The notes beneath the pieces are model-generated. The model was not told the origin of the DNA. It made no database searches and saw nothing but the letters and a program-made list of their open reading frames with translations. Positions 8,469-18,475 of a DNA stretch of 64,000 nt are shown piece after piece (the stretch's first letter is position 1; each line of letters starts with the position of its first letter). The stretch covers positions 992,001 through 1,056,000 of the forward strand of contig CAWBNP010000002.1 of NCBI GenBank assembly GCA_963790245.1, in the 5' to 3' direction. A program made the position numbers and the translations under genes. The stretch comes from JACCVG01 sp963790245 (GTDB lineage Bacteria; Actinomycetota; Thermoleophilia; Solirubrobacterales; Thermoleophilaceae).

Positions 8469-9925
8469 CCGGCGCAGAGCGGGGTCGAGAGTGGAGTTTC
8501 CGGGTTCTGACCGAACACCAGCGTCAGGGCGGCGGTCGTGAACTGGCCCGCGAGCGGCGCGAGCGGCGCGGTGGCGGGATTTTCCTCGAGCCCGGTCCGA
8601 AGCGCCTTGGTCTGGATATCGACGAGCCCCTGGATGCTGCGACAGCCGAGCTGCAGCAGCACGCGCCGATACGGGCCGTTCGCGTCCCTCGTCGAGAAAA
8701 GCGAGTTGGAATTAGCGGCGACCCAGTGAAGCCAGAACAGATGGCCCTCCTTGCGATTGCGATCGGCGGCCGGGTCGCCCGTCAGGGGCTCGGCACCCGA
8801 GGTCGGGCGGATGGCGCGCTCCTGACCGGCCCCCGCCGGGTTGAAGGCAAGCATGTTGAAGAAGCGGTTGAGCTCGAGGAAGGATGTCGTCAGCTCGGGC
8901 ATCGCGGTCGTCAGATTCTCGGCGATCGGCCGTAGGAACTCACCGACGTAGGGGTTGGCCCTCCGCACGAAGGGCCGAATCTCGTTGCGGAGTTGCGGCT
9001 CGCCCTGCCGGACGAGCGGGAGCACCTCCTCGTTGGCCTCGTCGAGCTCGCGGATGGCTGGGCGCAGCTGGTTCAGAGTCGGGCCGAGATCCTCGCCCAG
9101 TCGATCGACCTTGACGAGCGTAGACCGTGTCTGGTTGAGGGCCCCGGGAAGCGCGGCGACGGCACGCGAGATGTTGACGTCCTGGGAGGCCAGAGCGGCG
9201 AACGTGGTATTCGAAGCGCGCACGAGCTGCTCGAGATCGGCGTCGTTGTTTGCGAGCTCGGTCGTCAGCTGCCCGTAGTTGTGGATCAGGCGCGCGAGCT
9301 GCTCGCGCCGCTCGGACAGGGCGCCGTTGACCTGGGCGACGTCGCGATGGAGCGGTTCGAACCGCTTGAACACCTCGCGCAGATCGTTGCCGCGGCCGTC
9401 GAGGCCCTTGCCGGCGCCGTTGACGAGCAGCTTCAGGTAGGCGCGCGTGTCGGTGTCAAGCGCGGCGAGGATCTCATCGGGATCGATATCGGGCGCGGTC
9501 CGCTCAATCGGGATCAGGCCGTTCGCGGGCATCAGCTCGGCTTCCTCGGTCCCCGGATCGAGTTCGACGAACATGTCCTTGAGGCCGGTACGCGGGCGTA
9601 GCAGCGCCGAGGCATCGGAATGGATCCCTTCGAAGAACGGCCGCTCGATGTCCATCGTCACGATCGCGAGCCCCTCGTCGAGCGCGACACCCGTGATCTT
9701 CCCGACCTGGACGCCAGCGATCCGGACGCTCTGGCCCTGACCCGGAACGACTGCCTGGGCGTCGGTGAACTGGGCCTTGAGCGTGATCTGCTCCTCGTCG
9801 ACGAACGGTAGGGCGGGTCGTGCGTCCTGCTGGAGAACGATGTAGACAGCGACGACGAGCGCAATCAGGGCGAGCGCGATCACGGCAATGAAGTCGGTCG
9901 CGTACTTGCGGATCGCGCGATTCAC
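8465..9925 (-). CDS. MCE-family protein, fifth in operon (MceE position)
   Basis: This 486-residue protein starts at GTG 9925, which overlaps the stop of the previous gene (GTGA), and its frame is intact. The membrane anchor is FIAVIALALIALVVAVYIV (residues 11-29). The MCE domain (about 45-120) includes QSVRIAGVQVGKITGV and TGLKDMFVELDPG. A long alpha-helical region with repeated LxxL/ExLxxL spacing follows (about 140-330). The typical MceE lipobox of mycobacteria is not seen here. It probably forms one subunit of a heterohexameric lipid channel with the other five. Confidence 0.87.
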   Translation of the reverse strand: MNRAIRKYATDFIAVIALALIALVVAVYIVLQQDARPALPFVDEEQITLKAQFTDAQAVVPGQGQSVRIAGVQVGKITGVALDEGLAIVTMDIERPFFEGIHSDASALLRPRTGLKDMFVELDPGTEEAELMPANGLIPIERTAPDIDPDEILAALDTDTRAYLKLLVNGAGKGLDGRGNDLREVFKRFEPLHRDVAQVNGALSERREQLARLIHNYGQLTTELANNDADLEQLVRASNTTFAALASQDVNISRAVAALPGALNQTRSTLVKVDRLGEDLGPTLNQLRPAIRELDEANEEVLPLVRQGEPQLRNEIRPFVRRANPYVGEFLRPIAENLTTAMPELTTSFLELNRFFNMLAFNPAGAGQERAIRPTSGAEPLTGDPAADRNRKEGHLFWLHWVAANSNSLFSTRDANGPYRRVLLQLGCRSIQGLVDIQTKALRTGLEENPATAPLAPLAGQFTTAALTLVFGQNPETPLSTPLCAG

Positions 9926-11627
9926 GGGGTCGCCTCCGCGTCGCCGAGGGGATCGTCCTGGTTGATCTTCGACTGCCCGAACAGGCCGTTTAGGCCGTCC
10001 AGCGACTCGGCGTCGCCGGCTTCGAGTTCGGAGAGCAGCTCTTGGACCGCGATCTGGGCCTTGTCCGCGAGGTCTGGATCGACACTCGTCGAGCTTGTCG
10101 CGGCGCTCCGCTTGACCTCGGCGATGCCCGCGCGTTCCGCCGGGGTGAGGGTCTCGGCGGCTGACGCGGATGACGCGCCGCTGGTCTCGAACGGGCTGAC
10201 GGCCGCGGCGTTGAGATCGGGCGGGACCTGGTCCTCGCAAGGCACGTCGGGCCTGTGGACGGGGAGGTCGAGCTGACCATTTTGCTGCAGTGGCGAGTTC
10301 GGCTGGACACCGTTGACCTTGAAGGCCGTCGCTCCGAAGATCGGCTCGCTGTCGTTCTCGGTGAAGTTGATGACGGTCTCCGGGCCGCCGAGCCCGAGCA
10401 CGCGGAAGATCGGCGAATTGGCATCGTGCTCACGGCTCTCCGCCGCGAGGCCCTCCAGCGACCGCGACAGGATCTTGTAGGGCTGCTGCCCGGACTGGAG
10501 CCCATCGGGCCCGGCATCGGTCCAGTCGGTGTTGCGGGCGAACGGGAGCAGGACGCGGTTCTGGCAACGCGAGAGCGAGCGGCCCTGCTGGAGCAGCTGG
10601 ATGGTCTGCGGATTGAGCTTCGCGAGCGCGGGGATCGTGGGCTTGAGCTCCCGCGCAAGACCTCGCAGCTCGCTCCGGGAGACCAGCATTCGTGCCTGGC
10701 GGGTGAAGGGGAACGCGGCGGGGATCGTGTCCTGCGAGGAACGGGCCGCCGGGAGGGCGTCCCGTGCGAAGGCGTCGATATCCGGGAGTGTGGCGTTCAG
10801 GGACTGCAGCGCGGGGCGGCCGATCGTCACGACGTCACGGAGCGCGGGGATGCTGGCCGAGAGCGCCGAACTCTGGCTGGCGAAAGCGGCCGCGGTGCGG
10901 TTGAAGTTTGAGACCAGATCGCCGAGCGCCTGCGGGTCCCGGGCGAGCGCCGCGAAGGTCTTGGCCTGACCCTGGAGCAGGCGATCGAAATCACCCTCCT
11001 CGGTTCCGAGCAGCGCTTCGCTAGCCAGTGCGGTGTCGCGATAAGCGCTCTTCCAGTACTGGATCGACTTGTTGAAGCCCTTTGCCCCACCGCCCTTGAG
11101 CGCGATCAGCCCATACTCCTCGAAGAGCGTGCGCAGATCGTCGCGGGTGTCGCGCTGGAGCGAAGTCAGGATCTCGTCGAACTGCACGGCGATCGCAGTC
11201 TGGTTGACGGGGATCGTGCCGTTCTCGTCGAGTTCCTCAGCCGAAGGAGAGCCGGGGAAGAGATCGAGGAACGAATTGCCCTCGAGGAAGATCCGCGGCC
11301 GGATCTTGAGCTCGGCGTCCTCGCGGATCGGCAGGCCGACGTCCTCGGTGATCGAGATCGTCGCGCGACCCGCGGCACGATCCTCACCGATCAGCTCGAC
11401 CGAGTCGACCACGCCGACCGGGACACCGGCGGTGCGGACCGGATCACCCGCCTTGAGGTTCTGCGTCGTCTCGAAGACCGCGCTGAAGCTTGAACGATTC
11501 GGCGAAGGGGTTGACCTGTGTGTAGGCGTAGATGATGCCGACGATCAGCAGTACGCCGGCGATCAGCCCGGCCTTGAGTGGGGACATGCCCCTCACGGCG
11601 GCCGGAAGGCGTTGGCTTGGCGGCCAT
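9922..11627 (-). CDS. MCE-family protein, fourth in operon (MceD position; two N-terminal frameshifts)
   Basis: The start is ATG 11627, directly abutting the stop of the previous gene (TAGATG). Reading MAAKPTPSGRR, the frame moves to GMSPLKAGLIAGVLLIVGIIYAYTQV (anchor), then moves again near 11.49 kb into the long intact frame. That frame holds the MCE domain (VPVGVVDSVELIG, IFLEGNSFLDLFPGSP) and a helical domain. The C-terminus is a long Ala/Ser/Glu-rich tail (PFETSGASSASAAETL). Each break needs one base. The full protein is about 567 residues. Confidence 0.82.
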
Positions 11628-13199
11628 CTAGGGAGCCCTCCGGATCGAGAAGTCGGCGCCGGCGTCGACCTTCTTGAGGCTCGGAACGCCGGTGAAGGTC
11701 GTCGGCACCTTGACCGGGAAGTTGTCGTTGGCGATGTTGAGGTGGCCGCCTTCGTCGTCGTTGGTGTAGCGGGCACCATCGGAGATCGGGCCCTTGGCGT
11801 AGCCGCACTGACCCGAGTTGCAGTTGGCCTTGCCGCCCTCAGTGACGTACGGGCCGTTAGGACGATTGCGTTGAGTCGCGTGGCCGGGCCGAGCGGGAAG
11901 GCATTCTGGTTGTAGGGATCCTTCTCATCGAGCGGAACCGACGCGGGCCGCGAGTTCTCGGTGGTCGCCAGGTGGTTGTCCTGCATGAAGTTGTCGAAGT
12001 TGAGCTCGATCCGCTCGGAAGTTCCTCCGTTGACCTGCTCGGAGATGTGCTCGCCGAGCCGGTTGAAGAAGTAGTTGCCGTGAAGTTGCAGACCGTGTTG
12101 ACCGGCGCGATGAAGCGAACTGTCGGAGTCAGCACGTCGGTCGTGTAGCGCAGGGCACCGATTGCCGGCACCGGTGTTCGGATCGCCGACCAGATCGTCG
12201 AGGCTCGGAAGGTGCCCTCGAGCGACCGTTGAGCGCGACGGTGCGCGGCAGGGTATCCTCGCCCTGCGCAGCGCTCGTTGATCTCGGGGCAAGGACCGTG
12301 GCAGCTCACGCACGGCCGGCCGCAGCCGGCTCGATAGCTCGGCGAGGTCTCCGAGGAAGGGCCGCTGGACAACGAAGCTCCTGGTCCCGACCGAGAGCGT
12401 CTCGGGCGTCTCCTCGATCGTGCCGGCGCAGCGCCTCAGGATCGCGGTTGAGCGCCGCGAAGGTGTCGGCGATGTTGGTGAACAGAGCGGCCTGAGTGTC
12501 GGCGACCGGGAGCGATCTGCTCCGCGACCGCGCCGATCTGGACGAAGAGCTGGTCGAGCTCGGTCGTCGGATCGTTGAGCACCTCCATCACGTCGGTGAG
12601 GCGACCCGAAGAACTCGCGGTAGGTCGCCGATCGCCTCGTTGAGCGACTGCCCGCGCCCCGCTAGCGCGTCGCCGAAGCCGGTCAAGCAGCGTGCGCTGG
12701 TCATCGCGATTCTTCTGATCGAAGGTGTTGAGGAAGTCGTCGAACTCGACGATCTTGCCGGCGTTCGCCAGCGGGATGGTGTCGCCCGGCGCGAAGCCCT
12801 CCTCGGCGCTGCCCGCCGTCACCTCGAGGTACTTCAGACCCGAGTGCCGAACGCGTCCGCACGATCACCGCGGAGTCGACGGGCAGCTCCGCGAGGCTCT
12901 GGTCAAGCGACAGGTCGACGACAGCGATCGACTCGGTGCTGCCCGTCCCGCTCGACGGTCGTCGGCCGGATCGCGTCGATCTGCGCCGACCCGGAAGCCT
13001 CCGATACGGACTTCATTGCCGGTCACGAGGTTTGCGCCGATGGCAGTTCGGCCTTGATCTCGTAGACCGGGATGAACGGGAGGCCCTTGTTGGCGTTGTA
13101 GCCGAGGAAGACCGCGACCACGATCACGAGCACGGTGACCGCCCCGACGAGGACCGGGCTGGCGACGATCGAGGCTGTGCTGACCTTGCGGTTGTTCAT
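11628..13199 (-). CDS. MCE-family protein, third in operon (MceC position; several frameshifts)
   Basis: The start is ATG 13199, overlapping the preceding stop by ATGA. The N-terminus MNNRKVSTASIVASP leads into an anchor (VLVGAVTVLVIVVAVFLGY) and then the MCE domain start (FIPVYEIKAELPSA). Later blocks in other frames are in order: SAEEGFAPGDTIPLANAG, VEFDDFLNTFDQKNRDD, TDVMEVLNDPTTELDQLF, then a C-terminal block RIELNFDNFMQDNHLAT and DPYNQNAFPLGPATRLN. The end is GADFSIRRAP at TAG 11628-11630. At least five breaks occur in this gene, the densest damage in the operon. Confidence 0.75.
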
Positions 13200-14861
13200 G
13201 GACCGAGCAGGAAGTCGAGGAGTTGGCCGGAGCCGCCGCCGGTTTCGGGCCGGCGGGGAGCGTCGGGTGGAAGAAGATCCTCGGTCAGGCCCTCAACCGT
13301 GTCAGGCGCATCGGGCGAGACAACCTTCGGCGCGGCGAGGCCGGGGCGGGGACCCTTGCCGCGCGCGGCGTCGATGGCGGCATCCGGGAGTCCGTCGAAT
13401 TCTGCGCTGGAGCGCCGGGCGCGCTTGTCGCCGCCGGTGGCGCCGGGACTTCCGCCCCCGCGCCGGTTGGCGGCGCGACCGCCGAAGTCTGAGATGTTGC
13501 CACTGTCGGCACGCCCGAAGTCCTTGCCGTTGATGATCCCGGTGGCGTTCTTGACGCCCGGCTGGTAGGGCCCGAGGATAGGTCGAGCAGCTGCTCGATC
13601 TGCTCGCGCGTTGGCACAGCCGTGAAGAAGCAGCACTGATCGACGATTCCGAAGATTCTCAGGAAGTGACTGACCTCGTCGAAGCCGTTGACCGCGAGCG
13701 TCTGCCAGAAGAGCGTAGTTGGGAACGCCTCAAAGCCGGTGAAGCCGCGGCCCGTTCCCTTGCCCGTCGGATCCGAGCGCGGCGGTGCGGTGGCCGCAGC
13801 GCGCGGGTCACGCTCGACAGCCCGGCCGCGATCGTCGAGGGAGACGAGGAACTGGCGCAATGGAGTGCCAAGCGCCGGCGCCTTCCTGGCGATTGCGCGC
13901 AGGTCGATGACCTCGTCCCGGCTGTTGCGCAGCGCCCGGTCCCCGACCTCGCTTGCCTCCGCCGAGCGTGCGCAGCGCGGGACGAGTCGCCTCGGCGAAG
14001 GGCCCGAGGTCTGTCGAAGAAGCGCTCGAGGTCGTTTGAGGCGGTGCGCAGATCACCCAACAGCGGGGTCGTCTCGTCGGCGACCTTGCCGAGCGCGCCC
14101 ATGTAGGGGCCGAGCTGTTCGAGGAACCCGGGGAGCCGCTCGAAGCCGGCGGCCAGTTCGGTGTCGCGAGAGGCTGATATCTCGGCCGTCTCGGCCGATT
14201 CGCGAACGAAGCGGCCGACATCGATCTTGTTCTTGGCCAGCGCGGCGACCACCGTGTCGCAGTCGGTCACGAAGTTCTTCAGCGTCTCGGTCTGGTCGCC
14301 GAGGATCCGGAGCGTCTTGCTGGTCTCGCGCAGCCCCGGATGCGCACGCCGGAGCGCTTCGGAGAGCTCGTCGGGTCGGCCCGCGAGCCCGGTGCCAAGC
14401 TCGGCGATGATCAGCCGCAGCCGCTCCGCGTAGGGCAGCCGCAATACGTTCTGGACGAGGTCGATCGGGACGAGTCGACCGGTCTGGTCGACCGGGATCG
14501 TGGCGCCTTCGGGCAACTCCTCCTCGTCCGAGCCGGGCTGGCAGTTGAGGTAGTACTCGCCGATCAGCGACTGCTGGCGGACCTGGCAGAAAGCATCGCT
14601 ACGCAGGGAATCGAAGCCGGGCTCCGTGATCTCGAACCCGACAACCGCTCGCGCCGGGAGCTCCTCGGTCAGGCCGAAGCTCGTCGTCTTGCCCGCGCGA
14701 ACGCCGCCGACGCGGAAGTCGCCGCCCTCGGTCAACCCGAAGGCGTTGTCGAGCTCGACCTTGTACGAGCGACCCTCGCCAGCGTCATCGGCGCCCGTCG
14801 CGACGAACGCGACCACACAGGCCGCCGCGACCGCGAGCGCGACTGCGATCCGGGCGATCAC
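13196..14861 (-). CDS. MCE-family protein, second in operon (MceB position; frameshifted)
   Basis: The start is GTG 14861 (GTGA overlap with the first mce gene). The anchor is RIAVALAVAAACVVAFVA; its AAAC could be a weak lipobox. The MCE domain includes GGDFRVGGVRAGKTTSFGL and QQSLIGEYYLNCQPG (residues about 45-115). The helical part is intact to about 14.0 kb. Blocks in other frames (GFEAFPTTLFWQTLAVNGFD, then FGIVDQCCFFT, then GVKNATGIINGKDFGRADSG) finish the protein at 13196. The C-terminal tail is Pro/Gly/Arg-rich. Confidence 0.8.
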
Positions 14862-16433
14862 GGTAGATCACCGACCGATCGATCTTCGTCCTTGCAGTCG
14901 ACCTTGCGCTGCTCCGCCTCGCTCAGCACGTTGGAGCCATCCGGCGCCGGGGCCTCGCCGCTCCCCGGGCAGCGGAAGTACTGGCCGGTCTCGAGGATCT
15001 TCTGGCCAAGCCCGTTCTCGAGCAGCTCGCGGTTCTCGATCATCGTGGCGCCGGGCTCGACGAGGCCGGCGCCCTGAAGGACCGGCAGCAGCGTGGCATT
15101 GACGGTCGCGTTGATGATCGGGTTCCCGAAGTCCAGCCCGAGGTTTGAGAGATTGATCGGGACGCCGCCGGCCGGTGTCGTGGCGTTGAAGTAGGTGTGG
15201 GCGCGCGAGGTACCGCCGATCGCATCGTTACCGGCGCCGGTCGTCGAGAAGTCATCGAACCAGCCGAGCAGGGCCGGCGTGTACGGACGACCGAACGCGA
15301 TGATGTCGCTCGAGTCATTCAGCGCGCGGGCGGTCTCCGGGAACGCGCCGTCGACCGGCTTGCCCTTGTTGACCTTGAACGAGGTCCCGCCCGGCGACAC
15401 CCTGCGGGGTCGGCGCTCGAGCGCGATGTTGTCGAGCGGCGGGAACGAGTTGGTGAGGTCGACGAGGTCGTTCTCCGCCCCGGGGTGCCGGATGATCCGG
15501 CGTCAGGTCACGAACGGTCGGCTTGGCGTCGGAGGTGAACTTGCGCAACTCGGGCAGGAGCTCCTGCAGGTCGTTGCCGGACCCCGACTTGGAGACGACC
15601 GGCTTGCTGGCCGCGACCAGCGGGTCGAGCTCGTTGAGCGTCGAGCGCAGGTTGACGAAGGTCGTGTTGGAAGCGCGCATGAAGTCGGGTAGCCGCGAGA
15701 TCGCCTCGGCCAGGGCGATCTTCTGGCCGCCGAGCGCGCGCGTCGTGCTGTTGAGGTTGCCGATCAGCCCCGCCACGTCGTCACGGCGCTCGGCGAGCAT
15801 CGTGACGAGCTCCGCGCTGTCCTGGAGGAAGTTCTCGAGCACCGGCGTGTCGCGGTTGACCTCGCGCAGCAGGCGGCTGGTCGTCGACAGTGCGGGGTTG
15901 AGGTAGACGCAGGCCGCGATTGGCCTCCTTGCCCTTGCCTTGGAGCATCTTCTCGGAGCCCTTGAAGAAGTCCTGGATCGCGACCCGCGCGACCGGATCG
16001 AGCGTGTTGAAGACCTCGTCCAGGTCAACCGCGCTGTTGGTCTCCCGGACCGCGATCGATCCGCCGTCCGGCGATCGCCGGATTCTCGCTCGTCGGCGCC
16101 GCCGGGGAGCGTCAGGTCGATGTAGCGGCTCGCGATGCCCGAGAGCGAGGCCTGCCTGATGATCGCCGTCGTGCCCTGGCGCAGCGGCGAGTAATCGGGA
16201 TCGGTGATCTTGAACGTGACCTCGGCCTGGCCGTCATCGGTCAGCTCGATCGCATCGATCGTCCCGACCGTGTTGCCGGCAACCGACACGATGTTGCCGG
16301 TCACGAGCTGCGAGGAGTTCTCGAACCGCGCGCTGACCTCGTACCCCCCGCCGGAGCTGAAGAGGACGATCGCGACGAGGACGATCGCACCCACAACCGC
16401 GCCCAGCGCAGCGATACGGCCGATCCCGCTCAA
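14858..16433 (-). CDS. MCE-family protein, first in operon (MceA position; frameshifted)
   Basis: The start is TTG 16433, chosen because GGAGGG (minus strand, 16442-16447) lies 8 nt upstream; the ATG six bases beyond it runs into a stop. The anchor is IAALGAVVGAIVLVAIVLF. The MCE domain includes NIVSVAGNTVGTIDAIEL and ASLSGIASRYIDLTLPGG. The frame is lost between about 16.1 and 15.9 kb, regained for NFLQDSAELVTMLAERRDD, lost again near 15.5 and 15.4 kb, and finishes in VNKGKPVDGAFPETARALN to a Cys-containing tail (QYFRCPGSGEAPAPDG). No yrbE permease gene lies upstream; the next features are tRNA-Leu and an ECF sigma gene. Confidence 0.8.
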
Positions 16434-16441
16434 AGACCCAT

Positions 16442-16447
16442 CCCTCC
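16442..16447 (-). promoter_or_regulatory. Ribosome-binding site deciding the TTG start of the first mce gene
   Basis: GGAGGG on the minus strand is 8 nt before TTG 16431-16433. No ATG or GTG in the same frame is better placed. Confidence 0.65.
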
Positions 16448-16656
16448 GACAGTCTCCTCACCCGACGCATCGCAGCGCCGCACGATTGATCCTCCAGCGG
16501 CCAAACCTACAAGAAACGGATGTCGCCGACCCCAACTGACCGCACGTAAGGTCCCAGTTGCGTTAAGGCTGGGCTAAGCCCAACCGCCGCTCACCCTCCC
16601 TCGACCAGGCTCAACCTACCTAGACCCGAGGTCGAGGGATGGCGGTGGGTGGATGA

Positions 16657-16740
16657 TGCCCGGGGTGGGATTCGAACCCACACGCCCTCTCGGGCAAGGG
16701 CTTTTAAGGCCCCGCTGTCTGCCAGTTCCATCACCCGGGC
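16657..16740 (-). tRNA. tRNA-Leu (TAA)
   Basis: An 84-nt class II tRNA with acceptor stem GCCCGGG/CCCGGGC and discriminator A. The anticodon loop CTTAAAA gives anticodon UAA, reading UUA. The long variable arm is TTGCCCGAGAGGGCGTG and the T arm is GTGGGTTCGAATCCCAC. No CCA is encoded. It decodes the rarest leucine codon in so GC-rich a genome. Confidence 0.93.
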
Positions 16741-16866
16741 CCGCGCCAAGTCTAGATCGCCGGGCCGGGCACGGCAGAAAACCCTGGCCGTGAGGCGCCG
16801 CACCGCATCATCCGGCCACGTGAGGGGTTGCTACGGTCGTTCTCGGGTCCACGCCCGGTCTCCCAG

Positions 16867-18446
16867 ATGGAAGCTTCCGCCCTAAACCAGTCCGCGCGCG
16901 CCTCGTTCCTGGCGGGCACTCGCCGTACCTGCGCCTCCAGCGCGATGAGCGCCTGATCGCGCTCGTCCGCCGTGGCCATCACGGCGCCTTCGAGGTGCTC
17001 CTCAAGCGGTACGAGTCTCGGCTGCTCGCATTCTGCCGCAGCATGCTCGGCTCGACCGAGGACGCCGAAGACGTTCTCCAGGAGGTGTTCGCGGCCGCCT
17101 ACCGCGCCATCTGCGCCGACGATCGCGAGATCAACGCCCGCCCCTGGCTCTACCGGATCGCGCGCAACCGGTGCCTCAACCACCTCCGCGCGCCGCGTCA
17201 CGCCGGCCAGGACTCGATGGACATCTTCGAGCGCGACGGAGGGACCGACCACCGCCGAGACGGTTCAGCGCCGTGAGGACTTCAGGGTGATCGTCAACGA
17301 CGTCCAGGCGCTTGCCCGAGACCCAGCGCACCGCACTGTTGCTGCGTGAGATGGAGGCCCTCTCCTACGATCAGATCGCGATCACGATGGACACGACCGT
17401 GCCGGCGGTCAAGTCGCTGCTCGTGCGCGCGCGTGTGTCGCTCGCCGAGGCCGCCGAGGCTCGATCGCTCACCTGCGACGAGGTCCGGCTCGAGCTCGGT
17501 CGCGCGCAGGAGGGGATCGGCAAGCTCTCCGCGCCGATGCGCCGGCACGTCAAGTCCTGCAGTCAGTGCACCAGCTTCCGCGGCGAACTCAGGCGTACGA
17601 GCAAGGCGCTCGCCGCGATCTACCCGATCGCTCCGCTGATCGTCCTCAAGCAGCTGTTCGCGGTGAAGCTCGGAACGGGTGCTGCTGGTGGCGGCGCGGG
17701 TGTCGCGGGAGGCGGACTGGCCGGGGCGGGGAGCGCCGTAGGCGGGGTCGCTTCGGCCGCGTTGGCTCCGGTCGCGGCAAAGGGTGTCGCCGGGCTCGCG
17801 GCCGCGGCGGTCCTGACCGCCGGCGCAGTGGAGGTGGAACGCGTTCGCGACCTGCGGCGACCGCCCCGCAACGGTCGCGCAGGATCAGGGCCGAGAGAAG
17901 GTTTCCGCGGTCGAATCCGGCGCCGATCGGGTCGTCGAGAAGACCGATTCGCCCCGCCTGCTCGACGGGGGCGACCGGAGCGGGGATGGCCGCCGGGCCC
18001 AGCGATCCAAACAGCTCTCCAAGAGCCTGGCGGGGACCGAGAACCGACGGAGTCGTGGGGTGCTCGGGGCAGCGGCCGCCGGCGTCACTCCGGCGATCGA
18101 GGGCGTTACCGGCCTCGTCGAGGACGTCGCGGGTGGGGGAGCGGGCGCCGGCGAAGGTGCTCCTCCAGCGGATGAGGGGAGCGCGGCTCCGTCGGCCACC
18201 GAAGGTGCCCCCGCGCCCGACGCCTACCAGGAGCAGACCGACGCGCCACGCAGCGAGCCTTCCGGCGCAAGACACGACGCTCAATCCGGAGCGCTCGAGG
18301 TCGAGGCCCCGCACAAGCAGCGTCGCTCCGGCCGGCACACCGCCCGCTATCGGAACCGCTCAGCGGCGGTCGCTCCGTCTGGGAGCGACTCTGAAGCGCC
18401 CTCCGATCGCGCCGTCGATGACCCGACGGCCGGCCTCCTCCCTTAG
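16867..18446 (+). CDS. ECF sigma factor with fused zinc-finger anti-sigma-like domain and membrane segment (frameshifted)
   Basis: The likely start is ATG 16867 (MEASALNQSARASFLAG); one base is missing near 16.92 kb, after which HSPYLRLQRDERLIALVRRG continues. Region 2 is seen in LLAFCRSMLGSTEDAEDVLQ with ARPWLYRIARNRCLNHLR. After two single-base breaks near 17.24 and 17.32 kb comes region 4: LPETQRTALLLREMEALSYD and VPAVKSLLVRARVSLAEA. A zinc-finger anti-sigma motif follows, HVKSCSQC (H-x3-C-x2-C, about 17.55 kb), then a Gly/Ala-rich hydrophobic stretch ending GVAGLAAAAVLTAGAVEV that may span the membrane. A long charged tail continues in another frame to 18446. A total of about 525 residues is far longer than a normal ECF factor (about 190). 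Confidence 0.72.
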
Positions 18447-18452
18447 AGCGAC

Positions 18453-18475
18453 GCTGCGCCGCTCAGCGGCGCAGC
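18453..18475. terminator. Hairpin between convergent genes
   Basis: GCTGCGCCGC and GCGGCGCAGC form a perfect 10-bp stem. The three-base loop is exactly the stop codon of the minus-strand rhomboid gene. It has no U-run, so it may be a factor-assisted terminator or 3'-end stabiliser. Confidence 0.45.

Noticed and set aside
9926..10240. N-terminal extension of the fifth mce frame to 10240
   Set aside because: The extra residues are the antiframe of the preceding mce gene; GTG 9925 in a GTGA overlap fits the rest of the operon and begins just before the membrane anchor.
5217..16433. Programmed ribosomal frameshifting in the mce and ThDP genes
   Set aside because: Shifts occur at many unrelated sequences, in both directions, and in unrelated housekeeping genes; no slippery heptamer with a downstream structure recurs.
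16649..16885. Plus-strand frame of 78 codons upstream of the ECF gene
   Set aside because: It runs through the tRNA-Leu gene in antisense and has no conserved sequence.
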